Positions 1 to 13,249 of a stretch of DNA of 64,000 bases are shown here, in pieces. A model generated the notes under the pieces. The model was not told the DNA's origin, made no database searches, and saw only the letters and a list, made by a program, of their open reading frames with translations. The position numbers were made by a program, and so were the translations under genes. The DNA comes from Epiperipatus broadwayi (taxonomy: Eukaryota > Onychophora > Udeonychophora > Euonychophora > Peripatidae), in contig JAQFVV010000020.1 in assembly GCA_028023455.1 (NCBI GenBank), positions 10,023,092 to 10,087,091 of the forward strand. Reading direction: 5' to 3'. Positions within the stretch are counted from its first letter, which is position 1, and the number at the start of each line of letters is the position of its first letter.

Positions 1-1039
1 TATCAATGGTAAATTCAATGATATGACCTTGGCAGATAGGGAGAGGAGGCTAACAAATTTGAAAAGTTTCTACATTATAAGAATAATGAGTATGTTCTTC
101 ATAAACATGCACCGATTGCTTGAAATATCCCTTTATTTTAAAATGCGTTTTTGATGAAGGTATGAAAATTATTAAATTTGTGAAAAGATGTCCAGGTCAA
201 AATAAGATTATTCAAAATTGTGTGAAAATATAGGCAGACTACGTATCAAAATTAGATACCTCTCATAGGACATATTTCTTATGAAATAGTTTGATTTATA
301 AAAAAAATCTTATAATGATAAATTTTGCATATCACTTTAAAACAAGTTTATTAATGAGTCACACTGCATATCTGTCAAATATATTCACAAAAATAAATAA
401 AGGTTTCTCTCCACAAAGAACAAAACACGTAAATATTTTCACAACAAAGTATAAATTTCAATCATTATTTGAAAAGTTATACTACTTGACTATGACTATC
501 AAAAAATAATATTATTAATACATTTTTATATGAATTGAACTGTGACAATGATAATAAGTGAAGTATTCAACTAATATGTATCTTTTCCAAAAGCAAGACA
601 ATAACTATTAAGTTTTCATTTATTTCACTTTGTAACAAAAATCAGATGAAGAAACAATTTCAGAACATAACAATCTCATTCAACTGATATCAAACACTCA
701 AATAAAAGTTAAATTTCATTATTCAATTAGCCAATTTTGCAACAGAAATAAAATATAGAAGTTGGATGCCACTTGTAATATTATAAAGAATTATGATAAT
801 CCTTCATATTAATCCAATTAATATTGCTTTTCCATCATTAATTTGTTTTTCTTTTAAATAGTTTTAAATAAATAATTGTTGATTTGTTGTTTGATTTACA
901 GTAATTTAAAATTATCAGAGTTTCATGGTAGCAATAGATATGTATTTGTAAACTACAATAGATTGCTACTTGAGGTGATTATGAACCAGGTATTTCAAAG
1001 AAAATTCTATGCTTACTGTGACTATAAAAATTTCCTAGA
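1..1039. other. AT-rich DNA, no gene seen
   Basis: Short A- and T-rich stretches with no convincing coding frame, repeat or RNA gene. A frame opening after an acceptor-like TTTACAG at 901 was considered and rejected because its downstream half aligns with repeat family A. Confidence 0.6.
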
Positions 1040-1905
1040 TGTAATGCTTGGACAAGCTGTTAGAACAGTAGCAATTATTCCCATATAATAATGCCACCTA
1101 CAGCAAGCTATAGTAATCAATAGATGCTAGAAGGTTTTTCATTTAATTCTATTTAGGGCCTATTTATCCAATATCTCCTGACTACTTTCTAGCTTATGGC
1201 TTTCATCAGTGAGGAGTCTTGGATCTGAGAGCAATACACCTAAATCTTTGAATCTAATGTACCCTTCCAGAAATCATTTTTTACCATTTTAGTCAACTGT
1301 AAAACTATGATCCTAAATTAAAAACCATGCAATAATGTTTTCAACCAATCTAATTTTCATTCAGATCCAAGCCATAAACTAATCTATGAATATTGGATGA
1401 GTAGGCACTAGATAGGATTAAATACACAACTTTCTAGTATCTATTGACTAGTTTAACTTGCACTAGATGGTGTTATTGTGTGGAAAAACTTGTTACCGTT
1501 TTAACAATTTGTGTAAGGATAAAAAAGGTGATCATGTGATGTTTCAATGGTTTAATAGTAATCCTAGCCAAAAGATATTAGTGCTATGGTTATTAAAAAA
1601 AATCAAAGATACCAAAAGATATATATAATGAACTGGATACAGATTTATACGGTTGAAATTATTGATTTTTAATTCAGGCACATAGCTTTATAGTTAACTA
1701 AAAAAGTAAAAGCTGGGTACTTGAAGGTTGCATTAAATCCAAAGATCCAGGTAAATTGCTCTCAGGTCCTAACTGATATGAGCCATAAGCTAAAAACTAG
1801 TCTGGGGATATTGGATGAATAGCCACTAGATAGGATTAAAATCCAACTTTTTAGCATTTATTAATTACTATAGCTTACATTAGGTGGCACTATTGTGGAA
1901 TTGGC
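1040..1905. repeat. Family A repeat, old composite copy with inverted arms
   Basis: The left arm (about 1080-1300) and right arm (about 1720-1900) are reverse complements in the parts shared with other family A copies: the stretch about one-third in reads as subunits such as ATCAGTGAGGAG on the left and GATATTGGATGAATAG on the right. The internal family A terminal motif GGTGATCATGTGATGTTT lies at about 1528-1545. The copy is more diverged than those at 36.5 or 48.8 kb and its exact ends are unclear, so no target-site duplication could be assigned. Confidence 0.7.
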
Positions 1906-4780
1906 AGAATGTACACTAAAAAAAAACAATCATTTTTCCAGTATTAAGCATCACTATCCAAAAAATAGTAATCTTTTATTAGAAAATTTTAGACCAATTG
2001 GGTTTCTTTACTCAAGTAATTTTTTTAAAAATCTCCCCATCCTAAACAAATAAACTCTATCTAATATCAGAAATTCATCATACTTCAAAGAAAAAAAAAT
2101 GCTCACAATCCATGAAGCACCATTGTTAAATGATTGTACCTTATTAACTAATAACATTGTAAGTGCATTTTTAAAAAGACTTTGAATTGTTCAATTGGTC
2201 TTCTACTGACAAACTTATAGAGATGTTATTTCAACATAAGACTGTAGTAAGCTTCCTTGTTTTCTCAAAAAAAAAAAAAGCTAGATATTCATTTTTCTAC
2301 CAATGACTGAATTGTTTTAGGCTGTTTAACCAAACAAAATTTATAAAGTTTATTTGATACTGATTTGAATCCCTAGCAGTGGAAAAGCAAATAGATGATT
2401 TAATATATCATAAGACTTTTAAGAACTTATTATTTTTTAATTTTAAAACAAAAATACATAAAGGACTCTAGTTATTTTGGAACAAAACAATAATAATACA
2501 ATTAAGAAGATGTTAGAGTAAAGAAAGTCCCAGAATGAGTTATTAATCATAATAATTATAAGACTCAAATAATAAATTCCTTAAGATCACCAAAAATTAG
2601 AATTACAGACAAAGCGATATAAACTCTTATTTACTATAAAATGGAGTCTACATTAGAATATAATTAAAACATAAATGCAAATATCAAGGTAAAAATATAT
2701 TTAAAAAATAATTTCAATACTTAAAGTATTAAATTAACATAATTTGATCAACAAAATCTGGAATAGTAAGAAAAAGAATTTGATCTACGAGTCCCAAATT
2801 TCTTGCATACATTATATTTTAATTTATGTCTTAATAATGTATAATAGAATTTACACATTCATTATTATTACTGAAAAATTAATAAATATACTTATTTTCT
2901 GCTTTTCAATCTTCTTATATGGCCTTTATCATTTTTGGAAAAAAAGAAAATGATGAAGAAATAAAAGATAAGAAGATATTTAAAAAAATGAAGAAAAATT
3001 GACACAGATGATATTAAAATTATTTCTGAATTATAATGATGATTGCTAAAATGGAATTTAAAGTTAATAAAAAATATATTTTCACTAAAAAGATGAAAAT
3101 TTTTTTTTAACATAGGTAAATAAAAAATAGAGTGGAATCTCTTAAAACAGCATTAATGGCCATAGAAAGTGGAGAAGCATGGAAACATATTCTTTTCTTT
3201 AAAAATATCAAAATTTTAATGTTCAATTCAAAATCTAAATAAAATCACTTCTAAAATATCTTGAAAAAATAAACTGAAACACATAAATAAATACTAAGAA
3301 AACTTAAGAAATTCTAAACAACCACAAGTATAAAACAAAAACAATGGCAGAAAGAATAAAAAAACTATAAAATAAGAAAACTTAAAACAATTTCTATGAT
3401 CATTATTATCATTAAACCATTAACAACATCCATGTGTATATAATGCTTTCTTTATCAACACTTTTTTAAATCAGCTCAATACAATTCTTTAACATCATTA
3501 TATTTATGCCTTATATGATGTCAACAATTCGATTTTTTTATTCTTCATACATCATTCATTAACCATATATATCTTTACCAATGAAAACCAATAATCATAA
3601 AGAACCACAATACCATCTGGTATTCATGCTTATATAAATATCTACCAATTTGTTAATTCTATTGATGCAGATATAAAAAATATGACAAAAAAGTCAAGTA
3701 ATAGCTTGTTTTGGTTATCCAGATAAAAATGCTGACTAATAATGATGATGATACATAGTATTACATTGTTTCATCAATGAATAGAGTTTGGGATTCTTAT
3801 GACAATCAACAACCACCAAAGAATACAAAGTATCTGTATTCCAATTTTATAATAACCTGTGAAACTCTTTAGATGTGAAGGCAGAAGTATAATTAATTTA
3901 CTTATTTGATTTATTTAATAATATTGTTAGAGACTAAAATATAATCTTCAGAAAAAAAACCACATATTATTTTCATATATAAAACATAATCAAAAGTATT
4001 GCAGTCAACTACAGAATTAATATAAACTTCTAGTTAAGGTTTTTGCTATTCTCCAATTTAGTTGGTAATAAAATAGCTTCAATAATCATATAATTAGCAA
4101 AAAAAGGTAATATATTTATATATGATAGAGCAAAGTATATTACCATGAGAATATTACAAGCAAACAAAAAGGAGCTCTTAATATAATGGAATAGTTAAAA
4201 CAGAACTGATTCACAACTTTAAGATAATTGTTTTATAGGATTGACATCATAATACTGCAGAGTCCATTAATGTTTTTGATGCAATTCTAAAATTGAGATG
4301 CTAGAAAAAATTGTATGAGAAAGGTGACAAGCAATGATAAATTACTACTGATGATGATTGTTTTCACTTTGCCATAGTATTCTTTGATTAGTTATTTTGC
4401 CCTCCTTTGGTCAGAAACTTAACATGAGTATGCTAAGATGAATAGTTACATTAGTTCATATAATAACATAATAAATTGATAAATAAAATTTGACTGATAA
4501 TAGCAAATGGAAAAATATAATTAATTCACTTAAGTATTATGAGTTTTTTAAATAAGTGTTTAAGAGGAAAAAAAACTGAATTACTGAGAATTATGGAAAA
4601 GTTAAGAATGTGTTAAATTATATAAGAATAAAAAGTTCTGAACAAGATCTGAAAAATGATTTTGAAAATATGACATATTTAGTGAAAAATTTTAGAGGAA
4701 ATATTACATTTTTTTTATGGATAGTTAATTGTTTTATTTACCAACCATTGTTTTCATTAACTGTTATATATATATATATT
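1906..4780. other. AT-rich DNA, no gene seen
   Basis: A- and T-runs, short tandem AT repeats and scattered TA tracts. No frame has coding character on either strand and no known repeat family was recognised. Confidence 0.6.
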
Positions 4781-5380
4781 AGAAGGGACTTGAACACAAA
4801 CCTCACTTTTCAGCTATGCACTCGAAATTATACATTTGATACATACGACAACATACATGTGAAAAGATCTCCAATATACATATATAGTGCTGAACCAGCA
4901 CTCATCAGTTGGTGCAGATCACCATCTCCCACATATATACACAATAAAGGCTCAGTTTGCATTAAGACAGAAAACCTTCAAACTTTATTGAACAATCTTC
5001 AATCTTCTCCATAATCCAACTCTTTGGCCATGCAAATCATTGAAAATAGGATGATGAAACACTCAAATTCCTTGTTGATGCCAATATTATTGTCATAACC
5101 ATGCTACCTTAAGTCACTCTAATCCTTGGATATAAGACCTTAATATGTCCATTTAAATGCACAGAAGAGGAATGGACAGAATACAGGCTGAATATGTAAT
5201 ATTCAAATATAAGTATATTGTCTATACTAAACAATGCAACTAGAAGGGGCTTGAACTTAGACTTTCAAGCTCTTTACAACTATGAATGTAATCTTATACA
5301 ACTAATACACATGAAACATATATGTGAAATATATAAATGATCTCCAATATATGTATTTCATGTTGAACCAGCACTCATTC
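4781..5380 (-). repeat. Family B repeat, minus-oriented arm of an inverted array
   Basis: Contains, in reverse, the family B hallmarks: the tRNA-like box B (sense AGTTCAAGTCCC), the block GATGAGTGCTGGTTCAGCAC and the internal part around TTAAAGTTTGAAG. A second partial unit follows at about 5210-5380. It abuts the plus-oriented array near 5380, so the two halves form an imperfect palindrome of more than 1 kb. Confidence 0.8.
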
Positions 5381-6120
5381 GGCCTGTATTCTGCCCATCC
5401 CCCTTCTGTGCATTTAAATAGATTAAAATTCTATATGTGAAGGGTTAGAGTGACTTAAGCTCAATGTGGGTATGACAATAATATTGACATTAATAAGAGC
5501 TTTTAGTGTTTCATCATCGGATTTTCAATGATATGGATGGCTGAATAATTGAATTGTGGAGAAAATTTAAACTTAACCATTAAAGTTTGAAGATTTACTA
5601 TCTTAGTATAAACTAAGCACTGATTGTATATATGTGTGGGAAATGATGATGTGGACCAACTGATGAGTTCTGGTTCACCACAAATTACATATATTGGAGA
5701 TCATTTATATTTTTCAAATGTATGTGGTCATCTGTATCAGTTGTATAAGAATGAGTGCACAGTTACAAAGAACTTGAAAGTCTGAGTTCAAGTCCCTTCT
5801 AATTACATTAAGTTTAGCATAGACAATATACTTATATTTAAATAATACATATTAAGCCTGTATTCTACCCATCTTTCTTTTGTGTATTTAAATGGACATA
5901 TTAAAGACCTACATGTGAGGAGTCAGAGTGACTTAAGGTTAACATGGGTATGATAATAATATTGGTATTAACAAAGGCTTTGATTGTTTTGTCATTGGAT
6001 TTTCAAGATATGGATGGCTGAAGAGTTGGAGTGGAGAGAAGATAGAAGCTTGTCCATTAAAGTTTGAAGATTTGCTATCTTAATAAGAACTGAGCAGTGA
6101 TTGTGTGTGTATATATATAT
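5381..6120 (+). repeat. Family B repeat, head-to-tail units
   Basis: Two plus-oriented units follow each other with a period of about 478 bp: GGATTTTCAATGATATGGAT near 5519 and its near-copy near 5997. Each has the region leading to GAGCACTGATT, a TA-rich tract, GACCAACTGATGAG and the tRNA-like module. The array ends in a (TG)(TA) microsatellite at about 6100-6120. The flanking TA microsatellites on both outer ends make any target-site duplication uninterpretable. Confidence 0.8.
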
Positions 6121-8604
6121 TCTAACCTCCCCCCGCGCATCCTCTCCCCAAAATATATTGTTTATTACGAATATTCCGGGTTCTAGCTCAGTTAACAAAT
6201 AAATAAATGAAATATTCAGCATTGATTAAAATGATTACTAGCTCTAATTTCTAAATACAAATACGGTTCAATTTTTAAAATGAATTAACAAATATTTACT
6301 ATTTTCATGAGACATGGAGTGACAATACGGGGAACGAGATAGACTACATTGAGACATTATCCACACGATATTACCTCAATGGCATAAGAACACTATTCCC
6401 CCTTTTTACTATACCAAATAACTAACTCATAGTATTCTTACGACTTTCTAAGCTCTATTCACTACGATTAAAATAATAATCATATCTTAATCTTCTTTAT
6501 ACCAAGAATCTAGCTCAATTAAATAAAATGAAGTAAAATAAAATAAAATAAAATCTCAGGTTCCTAAATTGTATTCTAACTGATTTAAAATTACGGTAGT
6601 AAAATATGAAAAGGGAATTTTATGTCATAATTTACTACACAGCAACTAACAATAATAAAAATAATAATAACAATAATAATATAATATAATCTTATTTCTT
6701 CTTAAATGAAATAAATAAATACGTACGTGGTAGTAATTTAATAATCTGATAACAGAATACGTGTGGCAACATTAGCATATAATTTAATGTAATATTGTGG
6801 CAACCGACTTATGACCAATGAATAATATAAAATTATGATCTTTTGATTTTAACATACCAATAAATTCTCAAAATTATTATAACACTTTTATGTTTACCTT
6901 TTGTGCAAAACCTATATGTCTGTTTCAATTATAAATGTATCGTGATTTCATGCATCCATGTGGAGAAATAACAACGCGGACACAAAACTTTTGAACAAAT
7001 TTAAAACAAAGTTTATTAACAACATAAATAAATTAACAATATTTTTACATTATGTACATTGGATATCCCTTACTCTCCTATCTCAACTTAGTTTACTAGT
7101 TTATAAAAAATGAAATCAAAATACTATTTATTTTTCCTAGTTAAATCTTATCTTTAAAATGCTTAAGAAAATACAGTATTATTATTTGATTTATTATTAT
7201 GGTTAGCTTGTTACAAAATGCATTTCTTATATGATTATCACTAACACTTTGCATCCCTAATATTATTAAAATTATATTTTTTACAAAATTTACATTCGTA
7301 GTAAAATTCTACTAAATAACAAATTTTAGTTTTATATTGGTTGTATGGAATCTTACAAAGTCAAAACATTGTTCTACATTCGGTATTAGGTTTTTATTGT
7401 TCATTATCCGATGTTTATTAATCCTAATATTCTCATCCAAGCCCTACTTCAGATGATATAATTACAACTATTACTATACCATGCACAAGTATAAGTTTAT
7501 TATACATTATTGAACTATTTTCTTAATAAATATGCAATACTTATTTTCTAAATATTATTTTAACAAAAAAAATTCATTCAAATTTTATTATCACTTTTAA
7601 ATACTTGGTTTAGATTTCTTTTCAAAACTCTTATATTCATTTCCGAATTAATTTTACAATGTATTATATGATTCTTTCTCTCTTTATGATATTTTGGACT
7701 TTCAATTTTAAAATTACACAATTTTATACATTCCAGCAAATAAACTATTCTTACACAAATGATAACATATCTTCAGTTCTATTTTATTCATTATTTCTCT
7801 GAAAATATCATTCTGACCGATGCAGATTCACGAAATAAGGATAGCGAAGATAGATGCATAGGATCAAAATACAACTAGAATATTACTCGTCATAAACCTT
7901 GACAATCATGGCACAGTGAATTAAAAGACACTATAGAGGAGTGACCTTTACCTGTCTACCAACCTCTATTATAGGAACGATGCTAAAGCTATTTCTTCAG
8001 CTTTATTATAACATCAAAAAGTTTAAAGATATGCAAAAAAAAAACACTGTCCAAACTATATGTGTTCAGTCATAGGGCTTAGTTAACTATACTGAAATCA
8101 CACAAACTAAATATGATCCAAATCCTTTATTTTTCCTATTTCTTAAAAAAAAACATCATCTTGGTTTCCTCTCCACTAGTACTTCCAAGTCACTATCCGA
8201 TCTTATTTCTCAAGATTTTTTCTATACTGTACATCGACAAATACATATCTGCATTTCTAACAATAATAAAATTCATTTATTTTAAAGCTATTCCACTGTT
8301 CTATAAGAAAATCTTTTACTACTTTCCTCGTATATTTAATCATATACAAACTATTTTAAAATATCTGAATACTTTATCACATGAAAGTTCAAAAGAATCA
8401 CACAATTGTTCTGTTAAATTATATTATTAATATACTTTAAATAAATTATTGCATGCATATTCCGAATTACTCCTATCTCATTATATGTTAAAAAATGTTG
8501 TATAAAATGTGTACATATAATTTAAACTTTCACATTTCATTCTTAATCAATAGATGATCTAAAAAAAAAATACATTATGCATTATAAATAAATATCAAAA
8601 TTAC

Positions 8605-8685
8605 CAAACGATCTTTATCTTCTCGATCGCGTTCCGTAGGCTTCACCATCCCATTGATCCTTGTAGATATAATATTCACATCCAT
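8605..8685 (-). CDS. possible short exon or ORF start, unidentified
   Basis: On the minus strand an ATG at 8685-8683 opens 27 codons, with NIISTRINGMVKPTERDRE in the middle, before a possible donor GTAATT at 8604. The stretch is richer in CpG and GC than its surroundings. Two readings are open: a first coding exon, or the start of an APE endonuclease of a LINE, whose family often begins with a strand resembling the NIISTRINGM part. A coding relic upstream on the same strand (8890-9727) would suit ORF1 in the second case. No downstream continuation was found, so this remains weak. Confidence 0.25.
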
Positions 8686-8889
8686 ACACTTTATTTTAAA
8701 CAATATTTCTATAATTTTATCAAGTTATTATATTTGAATTTTAATATTACTAAATTTATGTTTATATGTTTTCCCTAATCTCACATAACATTTTATATTC
8801 TAAAATAACCCCGTAAAAAAATATTTAAAACTATATTTACTGTACTTCTTTATCAAACTTTCTTGAAAACCGTTCATATTAAAGCTAAA

Positions 8890-9727
8890 AAAAAAAATGT
8901 TTATTATTTCTTCTTCAGTCACTTAATGTTCTATTTTAAGGCAAAACAATTATTGTTCTGTTTAATAAATATTCATAGACGACAATCCTTGGTTTTTCAT
9001 AATATTTAATACAATTATTAATTATGATATTAGTTAATCCCGTAAAGAAAACGTCTACATATTCTCTTCTAATATTTTCTGCTAAGATTTTCCTGCGCGA
9101 CTTTTATGATGCATCTTCTAGGTACTTTGCTTTAAATATTCAGTAAATTTTTCGGTTTCCATGGATCCATTTTCATTAATTAATTTAAATTTATATTTTC
9201 TAAATCAAGCATTTCTCCAATGAACACTTTATAATATTTTTTCAATTCTTCTTAGAGAAAGTTTTCTGTTACTTTTCCATAAAACACAATAGCTCTTTCA
9301 TCTTATTATTCTGTAACTTTTTTCCTTCTTTTAAAATTCTGGTACTATATTTTTGTAATGTTTCCTTTAAAAAGATAAACATTCTTTTTACTCATTATAA
9401 CTTTTACATAATTTTTTTCTATATAATAAACGCATCTTAATTTTTCCATAGAGAAGAATAATAAAAAAAAATTTAGAGTAGCCTTATAAATTTGTGCGTC
9501 ATAATTTTTTCCTGATGGCAAATAACTTCTCTTTTAAGTTTTCCGTATAACGTCCAAATTATATTCCTCTGAGTTACAATAATAAGTTTCTGGTTGAGCA
9601 TAAATAAAGCTGTATCGAGGCACTTTACAAATATTTTTCCTTTAGCAATATTTTTAGGTATTTTTTCCTTTAGTACTTCCATTTTTACCGTAAGGTTTTG
9701 GCTAAACTTGAATAAAATCACTGGCAA
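8890..9727 (-). pseudogene. decayed coding sequence, unidentified
   Basis: The minus strand has an 84-codon open frame at 9473-9727 with ordinary amino-acid composition, including LKEKIPKNIAKGKIF and RNIIWTLYGKLKREV. Further coding-like pieces follow in shifted frames: one around GSMETEKFTEYLKQ near 9120-9175 and one around RRKILAENIRREYVDVFFTG near 9030-9095. Stops and frameshifts separate them. I do not recognise the family; the order relative to 8605-8685 would fit a LINE ORF1, but that is inference. It could also be chance in AT-rich DNA. Confidence 0.3.
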
Positions 9728-10744
9728 GAAAACTTTTAAAAAATTAGCCCTTCATGTAAAGGCAGTCAAAATATTATATGTTAAAAAAAACTTTTAAAAT
9801 AAATACAAAATTTTAAAATTATATCACTTTTCTAGCTTACGGTCTTATTCAGCTAAAAAATATGTTACTCCCTCCTTCACTTACACATTACTTTCCCCCG
9901 CTTCGTCTAATTCTTATATTTTGTCTGCTAAAATACCTCCGTTGATTGGTTAATGACTTTTTTTAGCGCGAACAAATTTACACATTTTAGTTTTATAATA
10001 GATTAAGCCCTTTAAAATAAGAATTTATGACATCATGTCTTAAATATTATTTAGAATAGTATTTTTAAATTCAATTATAGTTTTATCAAAATCATTTAAA
10101 CTTTAAAATAATTATTAAAACAATATTTAATATTTCAACTTTTACTTTACGGATCGATAGCAATTATATTTAGTTTCATAATTCACAAACTTTATTATTA
10201 TTCTAACAAGCGTGTGTGTGAAGGTATATAATATACAGTCACATGATTACTAACTTTATCAGATGATTTTTTAATTTACGTCTCGGTCTAAATTACCAAA
10301 ACTGATATATTTTATAAAAATTTGGAAAATAATTTAAAATGTAGAACTAAATATAATTCTCACCATCATAAAGTTTATCTTAAAATATTAGATTAAATTT
10401 GAATATTAACTATAATTATAATATTACATATCGTTTTTATTTTTTTTATTAGTTTTAAAACATTACAATTGGATTGTTAATATACTTTTAACTATTTATA
10501 GCTGTGTTATTTTATATGGCCAGCTTTTACAACCATAAGCAAGGATATAATTAAGCTTTATTTAACTGTTCCTTTAAAATAATCCATTACACTTTTATAT
10601 ACCAGGTATTTTCAGCCTTAAATTGTACTATAAGATCTAATCGATCATACAATTATCAATATATTACAAACATATCTTAAAATTTAAAAATTTTTTAGCA
10701 ATTGACCATTCTACCCTATTATGACCTATAGATAAGGGCACAAT

Positions 10745-10970
10745 ATATATATATATATGGGAGATGGTGACCTGGAACAACTGATGAGTGCTGGTTCAGC
10801 ACAAAGTACATATATAGATCATTTATCTTTTTCACATGTATGTGGTTATGGGTATCAGTTCTATAAGATTGATTGCATATCTGTAAAAAGCTTGAAAGTC
10901 TCAGTTCAAGTCACTTATAATTACATTGTTTAGTATAGACAATGTACTTATATTTGAATATATATATATA
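10745..10970 (+). repeat. Family B repeat, partial copy
   Basis: Begins in a TA microsatellite with GGGAGATGGTGACCTGG, then GATGAGTGCTGGTTCAGCAC, then the tRNA-like part ending AGTTCAAGTCAC, and closes with the TTAGTATAGACAATGTACTT tail before another TA microsatellite. The 5' third of the unit is missing. Insertion or recombination within TA tracts would explain microsatellites on both sides. Confidence 0.8.
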
Positions 10971-10984
10971 CATTAATTAAATGT

Positions 10985-11045
10985 TATATATAGAGCTTGC
11001 AAATAAAGTCATGTGACATCTGACTTCATTTTTTTTGTAATCTTA
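10985..11045 (+). repeat. small dispersed repeat, family F
   Basis: Shares GTCATGTGACATCTGACTT followed by a T-rich tract and GTAAT with copies at 40325-40375 and 47908-47965. All three lie next to TA-rich DNA. The length and class of the parent element are unknown. Confidence 0.55.
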
Positions 11046-11564
11046 TTTAAAATATCCCACAGCTATATTATTCATGACACATTCAAACTTTAAATAAAGA
11101 AAGCTCGAATTTTAGAACTACATATTAAGTAGCTGTATGCATTGTTTCTATTATATATATTGTATTCATGGTTATATATAAAATTATCTTACAATTCCTT
11201 CCTTCATTATGTGAGATGGTGTGCCTTGTATAGTTTAACATAGCAGGAAAACGATAAACTTAAGAGCTACAAACCTTTAGATCATGACTCTATCTTCATT
11301 TTAGGTGTTTAAACATCATATAATCTTCAAGTTAAGCTTTGCATGAATATATAAAATTATGAAATTTCAGGGGGTTATTTCTTTGCCTAATGTGCTTTAG
11401 TGAAGTGGCATGATGGCAGACTTCAGATCTGGAGTTAACTATTATAAAAAAATATTTTGGTGGCTATTTTGTAATATTGATGATGTTATAGAATAGTTAT
11501 TACAGGCATCTCATCCAAACACAAAATGCTGAAATTGTATGGCACATATTTATATAGTGCTGCA
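11046..11564. other. AT-rich DNA, no gene seen
   Basis: No coding frame or recognised repeat on either strand. Confidence 0.55.
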
Positions 11565-11996
11565 TTCAATATTTTGATTATATGCTTAAAATATGATTAA
11601 TGAATGTACAGTATTTCTTTTAATTTTCATCCAGTGTTTTTACGGGACCATTAGTGCTTCATTAATAATTTTGCAAAGTAAAGATTTTCATTGTTAATGA
11701 TTACAAAAACAAAAAAATAAAAAGGTTCATTCAATACATGAATGTAAATCAACACAATACTGTAAGAAAAATAAATTTGTTTCAATATTTTGATTATATG
11801 CTTAAAATATGATTAATGAATGTACAGTATTTCTTTTAATTTTCATCCAGTGTTTTTACGGGACCATTAGTGCTTCATTAATAATTTTGCAAAGTAAAGA
11901 TTTTCATTGTTAATGATTACAAAAACAAAAAAATAAAAAAATTCATTCAATACATGAATGTAAATCAACACAATACTGTAAGAAAAATAAATTTGT
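11565..11996 (+). repeat. recent tandem duplication, 216-bp unit x2
   Basis: Units 11565-11780 and 11781-11996 are almost identical; the only differences I see are two bases in the A-rich tract (AAAAAGG against AAAAAAA). The near identity means a recent event. No coding frame crosses it. Confidence 0.95.
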
Positions 11997-12450
11997 TCAG
12001 CATAAAATTAAAAATGTACAGTACATATATTACCTAAAATATTCAGTCAATTAATTTTGAATGAAAAATTTCTGTCAAATCAAAACTGCTATTATCATTA
12101 ATCTAAAATATTTTTGGTAAAAAAAAATGGGGGGGGGGGGTAAAGAGAAGTAAAACTGTTTCAGATTTATACAATTAATATCAAAAATTACTAAACGTAA
12201 ATTAAAAATAAAACTTTTAAAAAAAATGCAGTATGAGAAAAATGTATAAATTTCATTCAGCATAAAACTAAAATTAATTTTTAGCCATACGTACTATCAA
12301 TATTAAATTTTAAATTGTGTACAGTATACATATTAGCTAAAATTTCAGACATCAATTTTGGATTAGAATCATTATGAATGCTAATTTCAATCAAATCAAA
12401 CTATTATCCATCATATTTGAATTGCATTTGGGGGGGGGGGGGTCAGGATG
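11997..12450 (+). repeat. older degenerate duplication carrying two long G-runs
   Basis: Two related segments (about 12000-12140 and 12250-12442) share CAGCATAAAA, GTACAGTA and ATCAAATCAAA blocks, and each ends in a G-run: 12 G at 12129-12140 and 13 G at 12430-12442. The divergence is far greater than in the adjacent 216-bp duplication, so the region has duplicated at least twice at different times. Confidence 0.65.
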
Positions 12451-13249
12451 ATTTTATGTAATTAATAAAAAATTGTGTATGATGAAAATGCAATACAAAT
12501 AGAGTGAATAAGATTAATGCTTTTAATTTTTACTTAAATAGACCATATCTCTGCCATCAAAACATGGTGTGCTATTCAATAAATTACTAAATCATTGCAA
12601 AAACATGGTTACTGCAATAAAATAATGACATGTCATGCCCAAAAAACCCTGCTACAACTATAGTATTTGTTTATTTAGATCAGCATAGCAAACACTGCAA
12701 CAAAAGCCTTAAATATTGATTACAATATGCAAACTCAGAATGCATTAGATTTTTTTCCTATTTTTTAATATGCTGAAGTCATTTTTTGAAGATGATTGTG
12801 ATTATGTTTTTGCAATGTATCATGCGTTTATTTAGCTCTAGTTACACTAATGATAAATAACAAGTTTCTATAGTCAATCAGATGATTTGTTGTTAAACAA
12901 TATTTTTTTAATTTTAATAATTTCACGTAAATAATATAGTATGTATAATACTGTGGTACAAATTTTTAAAAAACTAAACTTCGGTAAGGATTTTTACTGA
13001 AAGTGGAAGAACACAAAAAAATTGTTAAATGCAAGTTTAGTTTCACTTTTTTGGTCTATTTTGCTGCATTTTTTGGACAGTTAAAATACAGCATTTTTTT
13101 TCTAATGATATTAAACCTTTTTTTTTTTACCAATTCTGTTTAAAATCATCATAGTTTGGAAACCAAACTGGATGAATAACAACTTTGAGCCAAGTATGTT
13201 TTTTTCTTTTTAATTAGATTTAAGTTGCATTATCATACATACTTACTTA
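12451..13249. other. AT-rich DNA, no gene seen
   Basis: No coding frame, tRNA-like box or repeat recognised. Confidence 0.55.

Larger units (their letters stand above)
6121..10744. other. CpG-retaining, pyrimidine-skewed block with weak coding relics
   Basis: CpG is visibly commoner here than in the flanks (clusters near 6130, 6330, 6720, 8625 and 9095), and the plus strand carries more C than G. (TAAAA)n lies at about 6530-6555 and (AAT)n near 6655-6685. The only coding-like pieces are on the minus strand (8605-8685 and 8890-9727). The rest shows no frame or repeat I can name. It may be a younger insertion or an undermethylated segment. Confidence 0.4.

Noticed and set aside
902-1088. Exon-like frame after a TTTACAG acceptor
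   Set aside because: Its downstream half aligns, though with divergence, to the start of family A (TGCTTG...CTGTTA...AACAG...CCATA), so the open frame continues into repeat DNA and is probably chance.
8113-8430. 105-codon plus frame
   Set aside because: Composition is F, I, L, Y and K as expected of T-rich DNA, with no motif.
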